Below, piece by piece: positions 33,817-42,317 of a stretch of 57,716 nucleotides of DNA. Under the pieces are notes generated by a model that saw only the letters and a program-made list of their open reading frames with translations, searched no databases and was not told the origin of the DNA. The stretch's first letter is position 1; every line of letters begins with the position of its first letter. Position numbers and translations under genes: made by a program. Location: positions 1 to 57,716 of the forward strand of contig JAIXZA010000142.1 of the NCBI GenBank assembly GCA_027489965.1, given 5' to 3'. This stretch comes from Verrucomicrobiaceae bacterium (GTDB lineage: Bacteria > Verrucomicrobiota > Verrucomicrobiia > Verrucomicrobiales > Verrucomicrobiaceae).

Positions 33817-34406
33817 GCGGTGAGGGTGACGGCCTGCTCGATGTAGATGCCTTTGCCAGCAAGGGAATTGGGCCCAAAGCAAAGCGGCTGATAGCTGCTG
33901 GCGATGCCGTCGCCGGTGTAGAGCGGCGTCCAGCCGGCTTTTTCTTTGAAGAGGCGGATGGCGCGGATGCTGCGGTCGGCGCAGAGATCAAACCAGTGCT
34001 TCGTGCCAGCGGGGACGTTGATGAGATCGCCCTCCTGCACCTCGATGGAATAGACGGGATCACCGTTTTCAGGATTGATGTAGAAGATGCCGCTGCCTTT
34101 GACGATGAAGCGCACCTCGTCCTCGGCGTGACGGTGCTCTTGGTTAAACTTGTCGAGCATTTCCTGGAGGTTCGGCACGTCGGGCGTGACGTTGACGACA
34201 TCGGCCGTGATGTAGCCGCCACGTTCTTTCAGCGCGGTGACTTCGGGTTCATACGCGGCGAGGATTTCCTCCTGCGAGGCATCGCGGTCGATGCGGCCTG
34301 CGACGGCCCAGCGGTCGTAGTGAATGCCATGCGGCAGGAGGAAGCTGCGAATGCTTTCCACGTCATCAATGACGCGGTCTTCGGAGGGAATGCGGAGGAT
34401 GGCCAT
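33813..34406 (-). CDS. mtnD: Acireductone dioxygenase MtnD
   Basis: Metal-dependent (Fe2+ or Ni2+) cupin that oxidises the acireductone to the methylthio-keto acid and formate (the iron route). 197 residues. The cupin metal site is seen as EHRHAEDEVRF (His-x-His and the Glu) and GTKHWFDL (third His). A substrate-side YEPEVTALKERGGYITADVV region is typical. The ATG at 34406 lies 15 bases after the mtnB stop; its own stop overlaps mtnC by 4 bases. Together these make one polycistronic unit. Confidence 0.96.
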   Translation of the reverse strand: MAILRIPSEDRVIDDVESIRSFLLPHGIHYDRWAVAGRIDRDASQEEILAAYEPEVTALKERGGYITADVVNVTPDVPNLQEMLDKFNQEHRHAEDEVRFIVKGSGIFYINPENGDPVYSIEVQEGDLINVPAGTKHWFDLCADRSIRAIRLFKEKAGWTPLYTGDGIASSYQPLCFGPNSLAGKGIYIEQAVTLTA

Positions 34407-34421
34407 GAGGTCTAGGGCAAT

Positions 34422-35063
34422 TCAAAATGAGCTAGTGAGCAAGCGCTTCTGCGTGACGACTTCGAAAAGAAACTCCAGCACCTCGATCTGCCTGCGGGCG
34501 GCGGCGAGGTTCTCGCCCCAGGTGTAGAGGCCGTGCCCGGCCATGAGGAAGCCGTGGCGAAGTGGGTTCACAGCATTAGCGAGACGGGATTCGATCACCG
34601 TGGCAAGGCTGGCGATGTCTTGGGTGTTGGGGTAGATCTCGATCACGGCCTGCGACTCGTGCGTGTTGATGCCGGAGAGGCCTTTGAGCATTTCGTAGCC
34701 GGAGATTCGCAAAGAGCCGTCTTTGAGAAAATGCTCGCTAAGCACCGTGGCGGCCACGGAATGCGTGTGGAGCACGGCCCCGGCGCCGTGCTTGGCCAGC
34801 GCGGTGTGCAGTAGAGCCTCGGCACTGGGTTTGAGCGACGTCTCACCCACGGCGGCGGCGTTTTCATCGACGAAGAGGAACTGCTCCGGCTTGAGCCTGC
34901 CTTTGTCGAATCCGCTGCCGGTCATGAGTAACGTGAGTGGCTTGCGACTGACAACGACGCTGTAGTTGCTGCTCGTGCCGAGCGACCAGCCGCGACGATG
35001 GAAATCGCGTCCGGTCTCGATGAGATCGGCGATTTCAGGAGCGAATGTATCTGGCACAGACAT
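34422..35063 (-). CDS. mtnB: Methylthioribulose-1-phosphate dehydratase MtnB
   Basis: Class II aldolase-fold dehydratase that removes water from methylthioribulose 1-phosphate. 213 residues. Zinc ligands: HTHSVAAT (two His) and GHGLYTWG (third). The start MSVPDTFAPEIADLIETGR leads into GTSSNYSVV, the phosphate-binding turn of the fold. First gene of the mtnB-mtnD-mtnC-mtnA operon. I see no MtnE-type aminotransferase or methylthioribose kinase nearby, so the last step (to methionine) must be done elsewhere. Divergent from the sensor kinase gene, whose start is about 160 bases away. Confidence 0.95.
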   Translation of the reverse strand: MSVPDTFAPEIADLIETGRDFHRRGWSLGTSSNYSVVVSRKPLTLLMTGSGFDKGRLKPEQFLFVDENAAAVGETSLKPSAEALLHTALAKHGAGAVLHTHSVAATVLSEHFLKDGSLRISGYEMLKGLSGINTHESQAVIEIYPNTQDIASLATVIESRLANAVNPLRHGFLMAGHGLYTWGENLAAARRQIEVLEFLFEVVTQKRLLTSSF

Positions 35064-35220
35064 CTATCACGAATCGAGAGAGACAAGAGGCGGTCAACGC
35101 CCGGCTCTTCATGCGACGACATTGTCACCTGTGCTCAGCATGAGAGGATTTACGCGATCTCGTAAACAAGACCTCAGTCTCCGAGTTGCTTGCGGTTCGT
35201 GTTGGTCGCATGATCCGGGC

Positions 35221-37167
35221 GTGAAACGACTTCTGCCTCTCCTACTCCTCGTTGCCTCGAGCTTGAGCGCTCTTGCTGAGTGGGAGTGGCTCAGTGTGGA
35301 GCTGCGCGACACGGATCAACAGCTGACCGAAAAGCGCTTGGCCCTGAAATCGCTGGGCGAGCCGATGATTGGGCAGACAGTGCCAGAATTCGGCGTGCAG
35401 CATAATATGCTCCTCGATGCGCCACCTGAATCGCCCTTTATACAGGTCGATCTGGGTGAATCTCGTGCTTTTGAAACGGTGGCCATGGTGCCTGCAGTCG
35501 TAGATTTTCAATCGCTCACACAAGCTGCCTATGCTTTTCCTCCGCGCTATCGACTGGATGTGTCGGATGATGAAAACTTCGCTACCTTCACGCCTTTGAA
35601 AGTACACTTGGAAGTCGATACTCTGCTGTATGGCGTTGCTCCCGTGATTGTGAGGACGTCCGGCATCAAAGCCCGCTATTTACGACTTACAGTGCCTACC
35701 ATGGCTCGGGTGGAAGGTCGCTGGACCTTTGCTTTGTCCGAACTGCTGGTGCTGCACGGCAACCGTAACATTGCCATTGGCACCAAGGTGAAACATCTCC
35801 AGGGAAGTAACTTGCCCCCGCGCTGGATGCCCCAAAATCTAACCGATGGACGGTCGCCCCTGGGCCCACCGATCGACCGCTCATCGGTTCCAGAGTATGA
35901 TGCTTTATTTGCGATTCAAAAGCCTGACGTGCCCCAGCCCTGGATGCAGGTCGATCTGGGGGTGGATCGGGTTGTGGAGGAAATCCGCCTGCATCCACTG
36001 CATGCGCGTCAGGGGGCCGATGTGCCGGGCTTCCGCTTTCCCTCCCGGTTCCGTGTGGACGTGGCAAAATCGGCGTCGATGCAAGACGCGGTCACTGTCT
36101 ATAGCATCGGCGATATTGATTTTCCAAATCCAGGGAATAACCCCGTCACACTAGCGTTTTCATCCGTGACGGGGCGTTATGTTCGAGTGACGATGTTAAA
36201 ATCAGCACGAGAGGTCGATAGCTTCGCTCTTTCTGAATTGGAAGTCTATTCGGGTGATGAAAATGTCGCCAAAGGAATGTCTGCGCTATCCTCTGGAGAT
36301 CGATTTCGTGAAGTCATGCGCCCGCTTTCGCTGCTGACAGATGGGCATGTTAGCTACGGACGTCTGATGGAGTTGCCTCACTGGCTGGACCAATGGGAAT
36401 TACGCCAGACTTTGATGCGCGACATTCAAAGCTTGGAAGCGCGCGTGACCACTCTTCGTGATACCACTCAGCAGCGCATCGTCTGGCTGGCCGTCTTTAC
36501 TGCCTTGATCATTGGTTTATTGGCATTCGGTGCTGCGATACGAAGCCGTCGAAGGCAGGCCAAAGTTCAGGAAAATCTGCGTAACCAACTGGCTCGGGAC
36601 ATGCATGATGAAATCGGCAGCAACCTCGCCGGCATTGCCGTGATCAGTGAGCTGCCGATGCATGATCCAGAAGATTGGAAGGAGATCAATCGCATCGCTC
36701 ATGAGACCACGGATGCCATGCGGGAAGTGCTCTGGTTGGTTGGTGCCCGTCAGGAGTCCGGCATTGATCTCATGGAGCAACTGCAACGTGTGGCGAAACG
36801 ATTATTACCTAACCATGCTGTGACCTGGAAAGCCCTCGCCACGGATCTGCCCAGCTCATGGCCCGTGGAATCAAGCCGCCAAGTCTTTCTCTTTTTCAAA
36901 GAGGCTCTCACCAACATTCAGCGCCACGCCAAGGCCACTCAGGTGAATCTTTCTGCACAAATTACCGGAAGCGTCTTAGAGCTAATCATTCAGGACAATG
37001 GTCGTGGCTTTGAGCCCGCCAAAGCCATATCAGGCATGGGCCTCGGTAGCCTGCGAGAGCGCGCCAAGCAGCTCAGCGGCACCTTTGATCTCGACTCCTC
37101 TCATCTAGGAACCACGCTCACCCTTCGAGTGCCGCTTGCAGCTAAACTTCGTCATTCGTCATTCTGA
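35221..37167 (+). CDS. Sensor histidine kinase with discoidin-like domains
   Basis: Membrane sensor kinase of the NarX/LiaS (HisKA_3) group. I start at the GTG at 35221, where a signal or first membrane segment begins (VKRLLPLLLLVASSLSALA); the frame is open back to 34966 but that lies inside the divergent mtnB gene. Two periplasmic F5/8 type C (discoidin-like) modules follow: SPFIQVDLGESRAFETVAMV (from about residue 65) and QPWMQVDLGVDRVVEEIRLH (from about 238), each typical galactose-binding beta-sandwiches. One membrane helix at about 421-440, then the dimerisation block with phospho-His462 in RDMHDEIGSNLAG, and a HATPase with EALTNIQRHA and DNGRGF. 648 residues. Eight bases before the RR. 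Confidence 0.9.
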   Translation: MKRLLPLLLLVASSLSALAEWEWLSVELRDTDQQLTEKRLALKSLGEPMIGQTVPEFGVQHNMLLDAPPESPFIQVDLGESRAFETVAMVPAVVDFQSLTQAAYAFPPRYRLDVSDDENFATFTPLKVHLEVDTLLYGVAPVIVRTSGIKARYLRLTVPTMARVEGRWTFALSELLVLHGNRNIAIGTKVKHLQGSNLPPRWMPQNLTDGRSPLGPPIDRSSVPEYDALFAIQKPDVPQPWMQVDLGVDRVVEEIRLHPLHARQGADVPGFRFPSRFRVDVAKSASMQDAVTVYSIGDIDFPNPGNNPVTLAFSSVTGRYVRVTMLKSAREVDSFALSELEVYSGDENVAKGMSALSSGDRFREVMRPLSLLTDGHVSYGRLMELPHWLDQWELRQTLMRDIQSLEARVTTLRDTTQQRIVWLAVFTALIIGLLAFGAAIRSRRRQAKVQENLRNQLARDMHDEIGSNLAGIAVISELPMHDPEDWKEINRIAHETTDAMREVLWLVGARQESGIDLMEQLQRVAKRLLPNHAVTWKALATDLPSSWPVESSRQVFLFFKEALTNIQRHAKATQVNLSAQITGSVLELIIQDNGRGFEPAKAISGMGLGSLRERAKQLSGTFDLDSSHLGTTLTLRVPLAAKLRHSSF

Positions 37168-37184
37168 TTTCGTCATTGCTCATT

Positions 37185-37838
37185 ATGCCTCACATCTGGA
37201 TCATCGAAGACAATGCTGCTTTTCGCCGAGGCACCGAACGTGCACTCAGCCTGAAGCCCCATCAGCATCAAGTGCGTGCCTTTGCTAACTGCGAGGATGC
37301 CATCGCTGAATTGAATGCAGACACTGCGCCTCAAGTCATCTTGCTCGATGTCGGTCTGCCTGGCATGGATGGCATTACTGGTATCGCCCATCTGAAAAGT
37401 CGCGCGCCACTCGCCAGCATTCTTATTTTGACCGTGTTTGAGGACGACGACAAAATCTTCCGTGCCATCTGCGCTGGAGCCTCTGGCTATTTGTTGAAAT
37501 CAGAGCCCATGGCCCAAGTCATCACCGCCATTGATCAAGCCATCGCTGGTGGCTCGCCCATGAACCCACGCATCGCCACGCGTGTGCTCGCCATGTTTAC
37601 GAGGCTGGCCCCCGCCAAAAAAGACTACGGTCTCGATGAGCGAGAACAAGCCGTCTTGAAGTGCATGGTCGCTGGAATGCCGCGCAAACAAATCGCCGAT
37701 GTCACAGGATTGAACCCTCACACAGCCGATTACATTACACGCAGTATCTACCGCAAGCTCCATGTCAACTGCGCCACCGCAGCGGTGTCAAAGGCCGTAG
37801 CGGAGCGATTGGTAGAAGATTCTGGTCTGATTCAGTAA
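37185..37838 (+). CDS. NarL/LuxR-type response regulator
   Basis: Two-domain regulator: a receiver domain with the phosphate-accepting Asp55 in VILLDVGLPGMDG and the switch Lys in SGYLLKSEP, joined to a LuxR-type DNA-binding helix-turn-helix (LDEREQAVLKCMVAGMPRKQIADVTGLNPHTADYITRSIYRKL). 217 residues from the ATG at 37185 (an in-frame TTG at 37176 is less likely). It follows the discoidin kinase by 17 bases on the same strand and is surely its partner. A short CGTCATT repeat (three copies, 37150-37177) spans the junction. Target genes unknown; the neighbouring operons are not obviously its regulon. Confidence 0.94.
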   Translation: MPHIWIIEDNAAFRRGTERALSLKPHQHQVRAFANCEDAIAELNADTAPQVILLDVGLPGMDGITGIAHLKSRAPLASILILTVFEDDDKIFRAICAGASGYLLKSEPMAQVITAIDQAIAGGSPMNPRIATRVLAMFTRLAPAKKDYGLDEREQAVLKCMVAGMPRKQIADVTGLNPHTADYITRSIYRKLHVNCATAAVSKAVAERLVEDSGLIQ

Positions 37839-37926
37839 GCCCAGTAGATTGGTCTTTAGGCAGTCAGAATGAAACAAATTTTAATTCCTACTTGCCAAGT
37901 GTTGTTTCGATTGATAGGATTTAGAT

Positions 37927-38475
37927 ATGAAGCTCACCAAACGCGGCGAATACGCTCTACGCACCCTGATCCGACTCGGTATTGCCGAGCGCAAGGGCGC
38001 GGATGTCGTGTCTGTGTCGAGTTTGGCAGAGAGCGAAAAGCTACCCTATAAGTTCTTGGAGAACATCCTAGCCGAGCTTCGGCAGGCAGGTTTTGTCGAG
38101 AGTAAACGTGGCAAGTTCGGCGGCGTCATGCTGGCCCGTCCGATGAAGACCATTAAGATGGGCGAGATCGTCCGTCAGATTGATGGCAAGCTGGCACCGA
38201 TCGGATGCGCCTCAGAGACGGAGTATGAAAAATGCTCCTGTCCAGACGAGGAGCACTGCGGTTTACGGATGTTAATGATCGACGTACGCAATGCGTTGGC
38301 AGGCATACTCGACCGTTACACACTCGAACACGTCGTCGAAGTGACGATGCGTAAAGAGGAGAGAGAAGAGAAGTTAAAAGCTAACTCGAAGGTCGCTAAA
38401 AAGACGACAACACGCCACGCAGACCCTGCTGATGGCTTCCTGGCAGCACTCCTGACTCTCAGTCCCGCCAAATGA
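37927..38475 (+). CDS. Rrf2-family transcriptional regulator (sulfur type)
   Basis: DNA-binding repressor/activator of the Rrf2 family. The winged helix starts MKLTKRGEYALRTLIRLG and includes ESEKLPYKFLENILAELRQAGFVESKRGKFGG. A cluster of four cysteines (Cys94, Cys103, Cys105, Cys111 in PIGC...EKCSC...EHCG) resembles the Fe-S site of IscR/NsrR and separates it from CymR, which lacks it. The rest is a charged linker. Followed with a 4-base overlap by a YezD-like gene and then porin, sulfonate-binding and cysK genes, so it probably senses sulfur or iron-sulfur status. 182 residues. Confidence 0.92.
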   Translation: MKLTKRGEYALRTLIRLGIAERKGADVVSVSSLAESEKLPYKFLENILAELRQAGFVESKRGKFGGVMLARPMKTIKMGEIVRQIDGKLAPIGCASETEYEKCSCPDEEHCGLRMLMIDVRNALAGILDRYTLEHVVEVTMRKEEREEKLKANSKVAKKTTTRHADPADGFLAALLTLSPAK

Positions 38476-38675
38476 TTTCCGTTTTCCCCATGAGCCAGAA
38501 TACAAACACAGAACCCACCGCCGAATCGTGGCTCGAGATCGTGCGGCAACGAGTTGAAGCCATGCGCTTCGGCTCCGTGCAAATTGTCGTCCATGAAGGT
38601 CGCGTGACCCAAGTGGAGAGCACGGAGAAAACTCGCCTGCCGAGCGATCCCGCGATTCCATCCACAAAGAAGTAA
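38472..38675 (+). CDS. YezD-like small protein (DUF2292)
   Basis: A 67-residue protein (60 if the second ATG at 38490 is used) whose core, WLEIVRQRVEAMRFGSVQIVVHEGRVTQVESTEKTR, matches the YezD/DUF2292 family, small proteins found beside sulfur-assimilation genes. The ATG at 38472 overlaps the Rrf2 stop (TGA 38473-38475), indicating translational coupling. Its function is unknown; the association with sulfate, sulfonate or cysteine genes in other bacteria is its only clue. Confidence 0.8.
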   Translation: MISVFPMSQNTNTEPTAESWLEIVRQRVEAMRFGSVQIVVHEGRVTQVESTEKTRLPSDPAIPSTKK

Positions 38676-38913
38676 TCTGATTCCAGTTCTGAGCGGCTTT
38701 ACATGCCGCAGCGCATTTCGAGACTGACCGGTCCACCGGAGGAGAAGAAAGGCGACCCTGTTTCAAGCATGTTTACCATGCTACGTGGTCACCTAATTTC
38801 CTGCCGATGATCGGTCAGTCTATTTTGTCTCAGATTTGGATAGTTAATCTTCTTCATCTCACTAACATGAGTTTATAGGACCAGCGAACGCCGTTACTTT
38901 TTGAAAGACATCC

Positions 38914-40320
38914 ATGAAAATTCATTCATACACGCCATTCTATTTCATCGCCCTTCTGTCAGCCTCGCTTGAGGCGTCTGAGCCAGAAAAAAAGAGCGTG
39001 TCCTATTATAAACCGCCGCAAAGCTACAGTACCACCCGTGACCCAGACTTGCCAAAGTATGCGCGCCATGCTCAGGAGACAGACATCGACTTCCTTCGGG
39101 ATCTTAGCTGGCTAGACATTGGTCTCGATTACCGATTCCGTGCCGAATATCGAGACGATGACATTCGCCGCGACACTGGTGGCCTGGACGAGCCTCTACT
39201 TCACCGCACTCGGGCTTATCTCGGTATTCATAATCTGCTCGATCCATTTCGCTTCGCCATCGAGTTGCAAGATTCTCGGCGTTACAATGGCAACTACGAA
39301 CGAGATAACCGCGACTTTAATGAGTTCGAACTCATTCGTCTTCAAGCGGAGCTCTTCTTCGATGATCTTCTCGCCCCTGATCCTCAAGGTAACAAACGCC
39401 CCATCAGCCTGCGCTACGGTATCCAGAACTTCGAGTTCCTCGACCGCCGTCTGCTGGGGAACAATCAGTGGAGGAACACGGCGAACACCTTTCTTGGCTT
39501 TCGCGGAGCTATCGGCCAAGACTCGAATGATTGGAGTCTCGATCTGCTCGCTGTTCAGCCTCTGGAACGCGAACTGTTTCGTTGGGACGAACTCATCGAA
39601 GGTCGCTGGGTCTATGGCCTCATCGGTCACTGGCGCGGATGGTCAGACATCGTCACTTTAGAGCCCTTCTACCTCGCACTGGATCAAAGCCAGACGGCAA
39701 CAGCAACGGACCGCACTGTGCATTCACCCGGTATCCGCGCTTATGGCACCGTGGGGAAAACAGGCTTCGACTACGATGTTTCCGTCATCAAACAATTCGG
39801 CCACAACGGCACTCAGAATGTCGATGCCTGGGGTGGCACGGCAGAAGTCGGCTACCGCTTTGATCAACCCTGGAAGCCACGTCTCAGCGCTTTTTACGGT
39901 TATGCCAGCGGTGACAAAAACCCGAACGACAACACCGATAACCGCTTTGAGCGCTTCTATGGTTTTGGTCGCCCATGGTCAGCCAATGATTACATTGTCT
40001 ATGAGAACATCAGCACTCCGAAACTGCGTATGGAACTGACTCCCACGGATAAACTGCGCATCGATTTTGGGTACAGTTGGTATCATCTCGCTAGCAACAC
40101 CGACCGCTTTGCTGGGGCGAACAATGCTCGTGATAAAAAAGGCCAAAGCGGCAGCAGCATCGGCCACGAGTTCGACATCCGTGCGCGCTGGCAGCTCAGC
40201 AAAAAGATCGAAGCCATCCTTGGTTACGCACATTTCACTGCGGGTGACTTCACCCGCAATGCCGTCCGCCCTGGCGACACGGACTTTGCTTATCTCGAAC
40301 TCTACATCGCTCTCTTTTAG
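38914..40320 (+). CDS. Outer-membrane porin (alginate-export/OprD-like) of the sulfur locus
   Basis: A 468-residue exported protein with a signal peptide (YFIALLSASLEA) and a large beta-barrel that ends in LELYIALF, the C-terminal aromatic signal for the outer membrane. Many amphipathic strands ending in acidic or Tyr-rich turns (GLDYRFRAEYRDDDI, FAIELQDSRRYNG, LRYGIQNFEFLDRRLLGNNQW) resemble the alginate-export family of porins. The gene lies between the Rrf2/YezD pair and a sulfonate-type binding protein, so a sulfur compound (sulfonate or sulfate ester) is the likely cargo, by position only. About 240 bases upstream are free of genes and probably hold its promoter. Confidence 0.82.
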   Translation: MKIHSYTPFYFIALLSASLEASEPEKKSVSYYKPPQSYSTTRDPDLPKYARHAQETDIDFLRDLSWLDIGLDYRFRAEYRDDDIRRDTGGLDEPLLHRTRAYLGIHNLLDPFRFAIELQDSRRYNGNYERDNRDFNEFELIRLQAELFFDDLLAPDPQGNKRPISLRYGIQNFEFLDRRLLGNNQWRNTANTFLGFRGAIGQDSNDWSLDLLAVQPLERELFRWDELIEGRWVYGLIGHWRGWSDIVTLEPFYLALDQSQTATATDRTVHSPGIRAYGTVGKTGFDYDVSVIKQFGHNGTQNVDAWGGTAEVGYRFDQPWKPRLSAFYGYASGDKNPNDNTDNRFERFYGFGRPWSANDYIVYENISTPKLRMELTPTDKLRIDFGYSWYHLASNTDRFAGANNARDKKGQSGSSIGHEFDIRARWQLSKKIEAILGYAHFTAGDFTRNAVRPGDTDFAYLELYIALF

Positions 40321-40356
40321 CTTACCAAATTTCTTCAACTCTAATTCTACCTCATC

Positions 40357-41331
40357 ATGAAAATACGTCATTTCTTCACCACCCTTTTTGCCGCTTCCAT
40401 GCTCGTCTCATGCGGTAAACAAGAGCCTGCTGCCAACGGCAAGCCGACGATTCGATTTGGCCACTTTCCGAACATCACACACGTTCAGGCGCTGGTCGCT
40501 CATCAACTCTCCCGTCAGGGAAAAGGCTGGTATGAGCAGCGACTCGGAGCCAACATCGAGTGGTTCATCTACAATGCTGGTCCTTCCGCAACAGAGGCCA
40601 TTTTTGCTCGTGCGCTGGATGTCACTTACATCGGACCCAGCCCTGTACTAAATGCCTACTCGAAATCGAAAGCCACCGAACTACGCGTGCTCGCCGGAGC
40701 TGCGAATGGCGGCAGTGCGCTGGTTGTTCGCCCCGGTACAAACATCAAGACGGCTGCCGACTTGAAAGGCAAAAAGATCGCCACGCCGCAACTGGGTAAC
40801 ACGCAGGACGTGCAACTGCGCGCCTACCTCGCAGACAATGGCTTTAAGATCACGCAGACCGGTGGGGATGTGTTCATCTTGCCGACGGCAAATGCAGATC
40901 AGCTTGCGCTCTTCCAACGCGGAGAACTGGATGCTTCGTGGACACCCGAGCCATGGACCACACGCCTCGAACTCGAAGTCGGTGCACAGATCCTCGTCGA
41001 TGATCGTGAGACCAACGTGACCTTACTCGCTAGCAGCGCCGCCTTTGTTAAAGAGCAGCCCGATTTGGCAAAGAAGCTCGTCGCCGCACATAAAGAACTC
41101 ACTCAATGGATCAAAGACCATCCCGCGGAAGCCAAGGTTCTCATCAAAGCTGAACTCACTGAGTTGATGAAAGCCACACCGAAGGATGAACTCATCGACA
41201 AGGCCCTGAGCCGCATCGTCATCTCCGATGAAGTCTCCCGCGCCTCGCTCGATAAAATGGTCATCAGCGCTCAGAAAGCCGGCTTTTTGAAAGAGATCCC
41301 AGCCTTGGATCAGCTTTTCCCTAAACTCTAA
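40357..41331 (+). CDS. Sulfonate/nitrate-type ABC transporter binding lipoprotein (SsuA-like)
   Basis: Periplasmic substrate-binding protein of the NMT1/SsuA/TauA class. A lipoprotein signal (MLVSC, Cys19) anchors it to the membrane. Family features: RFGHFPNITHVQALVAHQL at the start, YNAGPSATEAIFARALDVTYIGPSPVLNAY, the binding-cleft motif LKGKKIATPQLGNTQDVQLRAYL, and DASWTPEPWTTRLELE. 324 residues. No permease or ATPase gene is found in the window, so it must work with transporter parts encoded elsewhere or is an orphan. It starts 36 bases after the porin and 19 bases before cysK, consistent with one operon. Confidence 0.9.
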   Translation: MKIRHFFTTLFAASMLVSCGKQEPAANGKPTIRFGHFPNITHVQALVAHQLSRQGKGWYEQRLGANIEWFIYNAGPSATEAIFARALDVTYIGPSPVLNAYSKSKATELRVLAGAANGGSALVVRPGTNIKTAADLKGKKIATPQLGNTQDVQLRAYLADNGFKITQTGGDVFILPTANADQLALFQRGELDASWTPEPWTTRLELEVGAQILVDDRETNVTLLASSAAFVKEQPDLAKKLVAAHKELTQWIKDHPAEAKVLIKAELTELMKATPKDELIDKALSRIVISDEVSRASLDKMVISAQKAGFLKEIPALDQLFPKL

Positions 41332-41350
41332 CAACGAACCTAAAACCATT

Positions 41351-42313
41351 ATGGCCTATTATCCTAACATCGTTGAAACCGTCGGAAACACGCCACTTGT
41401 GCGATTGAATCGAATCGCTTCGGGTCTGCCAGCTACCATCGCGCTGAAAGGCGAGTTTAAGAACCCATTAGGCAGTGTGAAAGATCGTATCGGTCGCGCC
41501 ATGATCGATGCCGCTGAGGCGTCTGGTCAACTCAAGCCCGGTGGTGAAATCATTGAGCCGACCTCAGGCAATACGGGGATTGCTCTTGCATTCATCGCAG
41601 CTGCGCGTGGTTACAAGCTTACACTGACCATGCCTGAAACCATGAGCCTGGAGCGCCGCACGCTTTTGGCATTGCTTGGCGCGAATCTCGTGCTCACGCC
41701 TGGACCACAAGGCATGAAGGGAGCGATTGCCAAAGCGGAAGAACTGCTCGCGGCAGCACCTAACGCGTGGATGCCGCAGCAGTTTAACAATCCAGCCAAT
41801 CCAGAAGTACATCGCCTCACCACTGCCGAAGAAATTTGGGCAGACACCGATGGCGGTGTGGACATCTTCGTCGCGGCAGTCGGAACTGGCGGCACGATAA
41901 CGGGAGTGTCAGAGGTGATCAAATCACGCCGCTCTGGGTTTCAAGCCATCGCTGTTGAGCCAGCCGCTTCGCCAGTGATCACGCAGACGCTTGCTGGGGA
42001 ACCTGTCATTCCAGGCCCACACAAGATTCAGGGCACCGGAGCTGGCTTTGTGCCGAAGAATCTCAACTTAGCCCTGCTCGATGAAGTGATCCGAGTCACC
42101 AATGAAGACGCTATCTCCACGGCGCAACGGCTAGCCAAGGAGGAGGGCTTGCTTGTCGGCATTTCCACCGGCGCAAACGTTTGGGCTGCGCTGCAAGTCG
42201 CCGCTCGTCCTGAAAACAAAGGCAAGCTTATCGTTACCGTTGGTTGCAGCACCGGCGAGCGTTACCTCTCAACCGCTTTAGCGGACCAAGCACGTAACCA
42301 AGTCAATCCATGA
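41351..42313 (+). CDS. cysK: Cysteine synthase A (O-acetylserine sulfhydrylase)
   Basis: PLP enzyme that makes cysteine from O-acetylserine and sulfide. 320 residues. PLP-binding Lys44 in NPLGSVKDRIG, substrate loop EPTSGNTGIALAF, phosphate-binding GTGGTITGV, and a C-terminal GCSTGERYLST. The arrangement is the standard CysK one, without a C-terminal regulatory domain. Its partner, serine acetyltransferase, is present only as a broken remnant at 45825-46155, so O-acetylserine must come from a gene elsewhere. Starts 19 bases after the sulfonate-type lipoprotein gene and 4 bases before the hydrolase gene. Confidence 0.97.
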   Translation: MAYYPNIVETVGNTPLVRLNRIASGLPATIALKGEFKNPLGSVKDRIGRAMIDAAEASGQLKPGGEIIEPTSGNTGIALAFIAAARGYKLTLTMPETMSLERRTLLALLGANLVLTPGPQGMKGAIAKAEELLAAAPNAWMPQQFNNPANPEVHRLTTAEEIWADTDGGVDIFVAAVGTGGTITGVSEVIKSRRSGFQAIAVEPAASPVITQTLAGEPVIPGPHKIQGTGAGFVPKNLNLALLDEVIRVTNEDAISTAQRLAKEEGLLVGISTGANVWAALQVAARPENKGKLIVTVGCSTGERYLSTALADQARNQVNP

Positions 42314-42317
42314 TGCC

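Noticed and set aside
35064..35220. Possible SAM riboswitch between mtnB and the kinase gene
   Set aside because: I looked for SAM-I, SAM-II and SAH-type cores on both strands because of the methionine salvage genes; the CGAGAGAGAC and CCCGGC bits do not assemble into a recognised consensus.
37150..37177. CGTCATT short repeat at the kinase/regulator junction
   Set aside because: Three seven-base copies partly inside the kinase stop region; too short to treat as a regulatory repeat or mobile element scar.
38693..38709. GCGGC...GCCGC hairpin after the YezD-like gene
   Set aside because: Only a 5-bp stem with a 7-base loop and no T-run; below what I would call a terminator.
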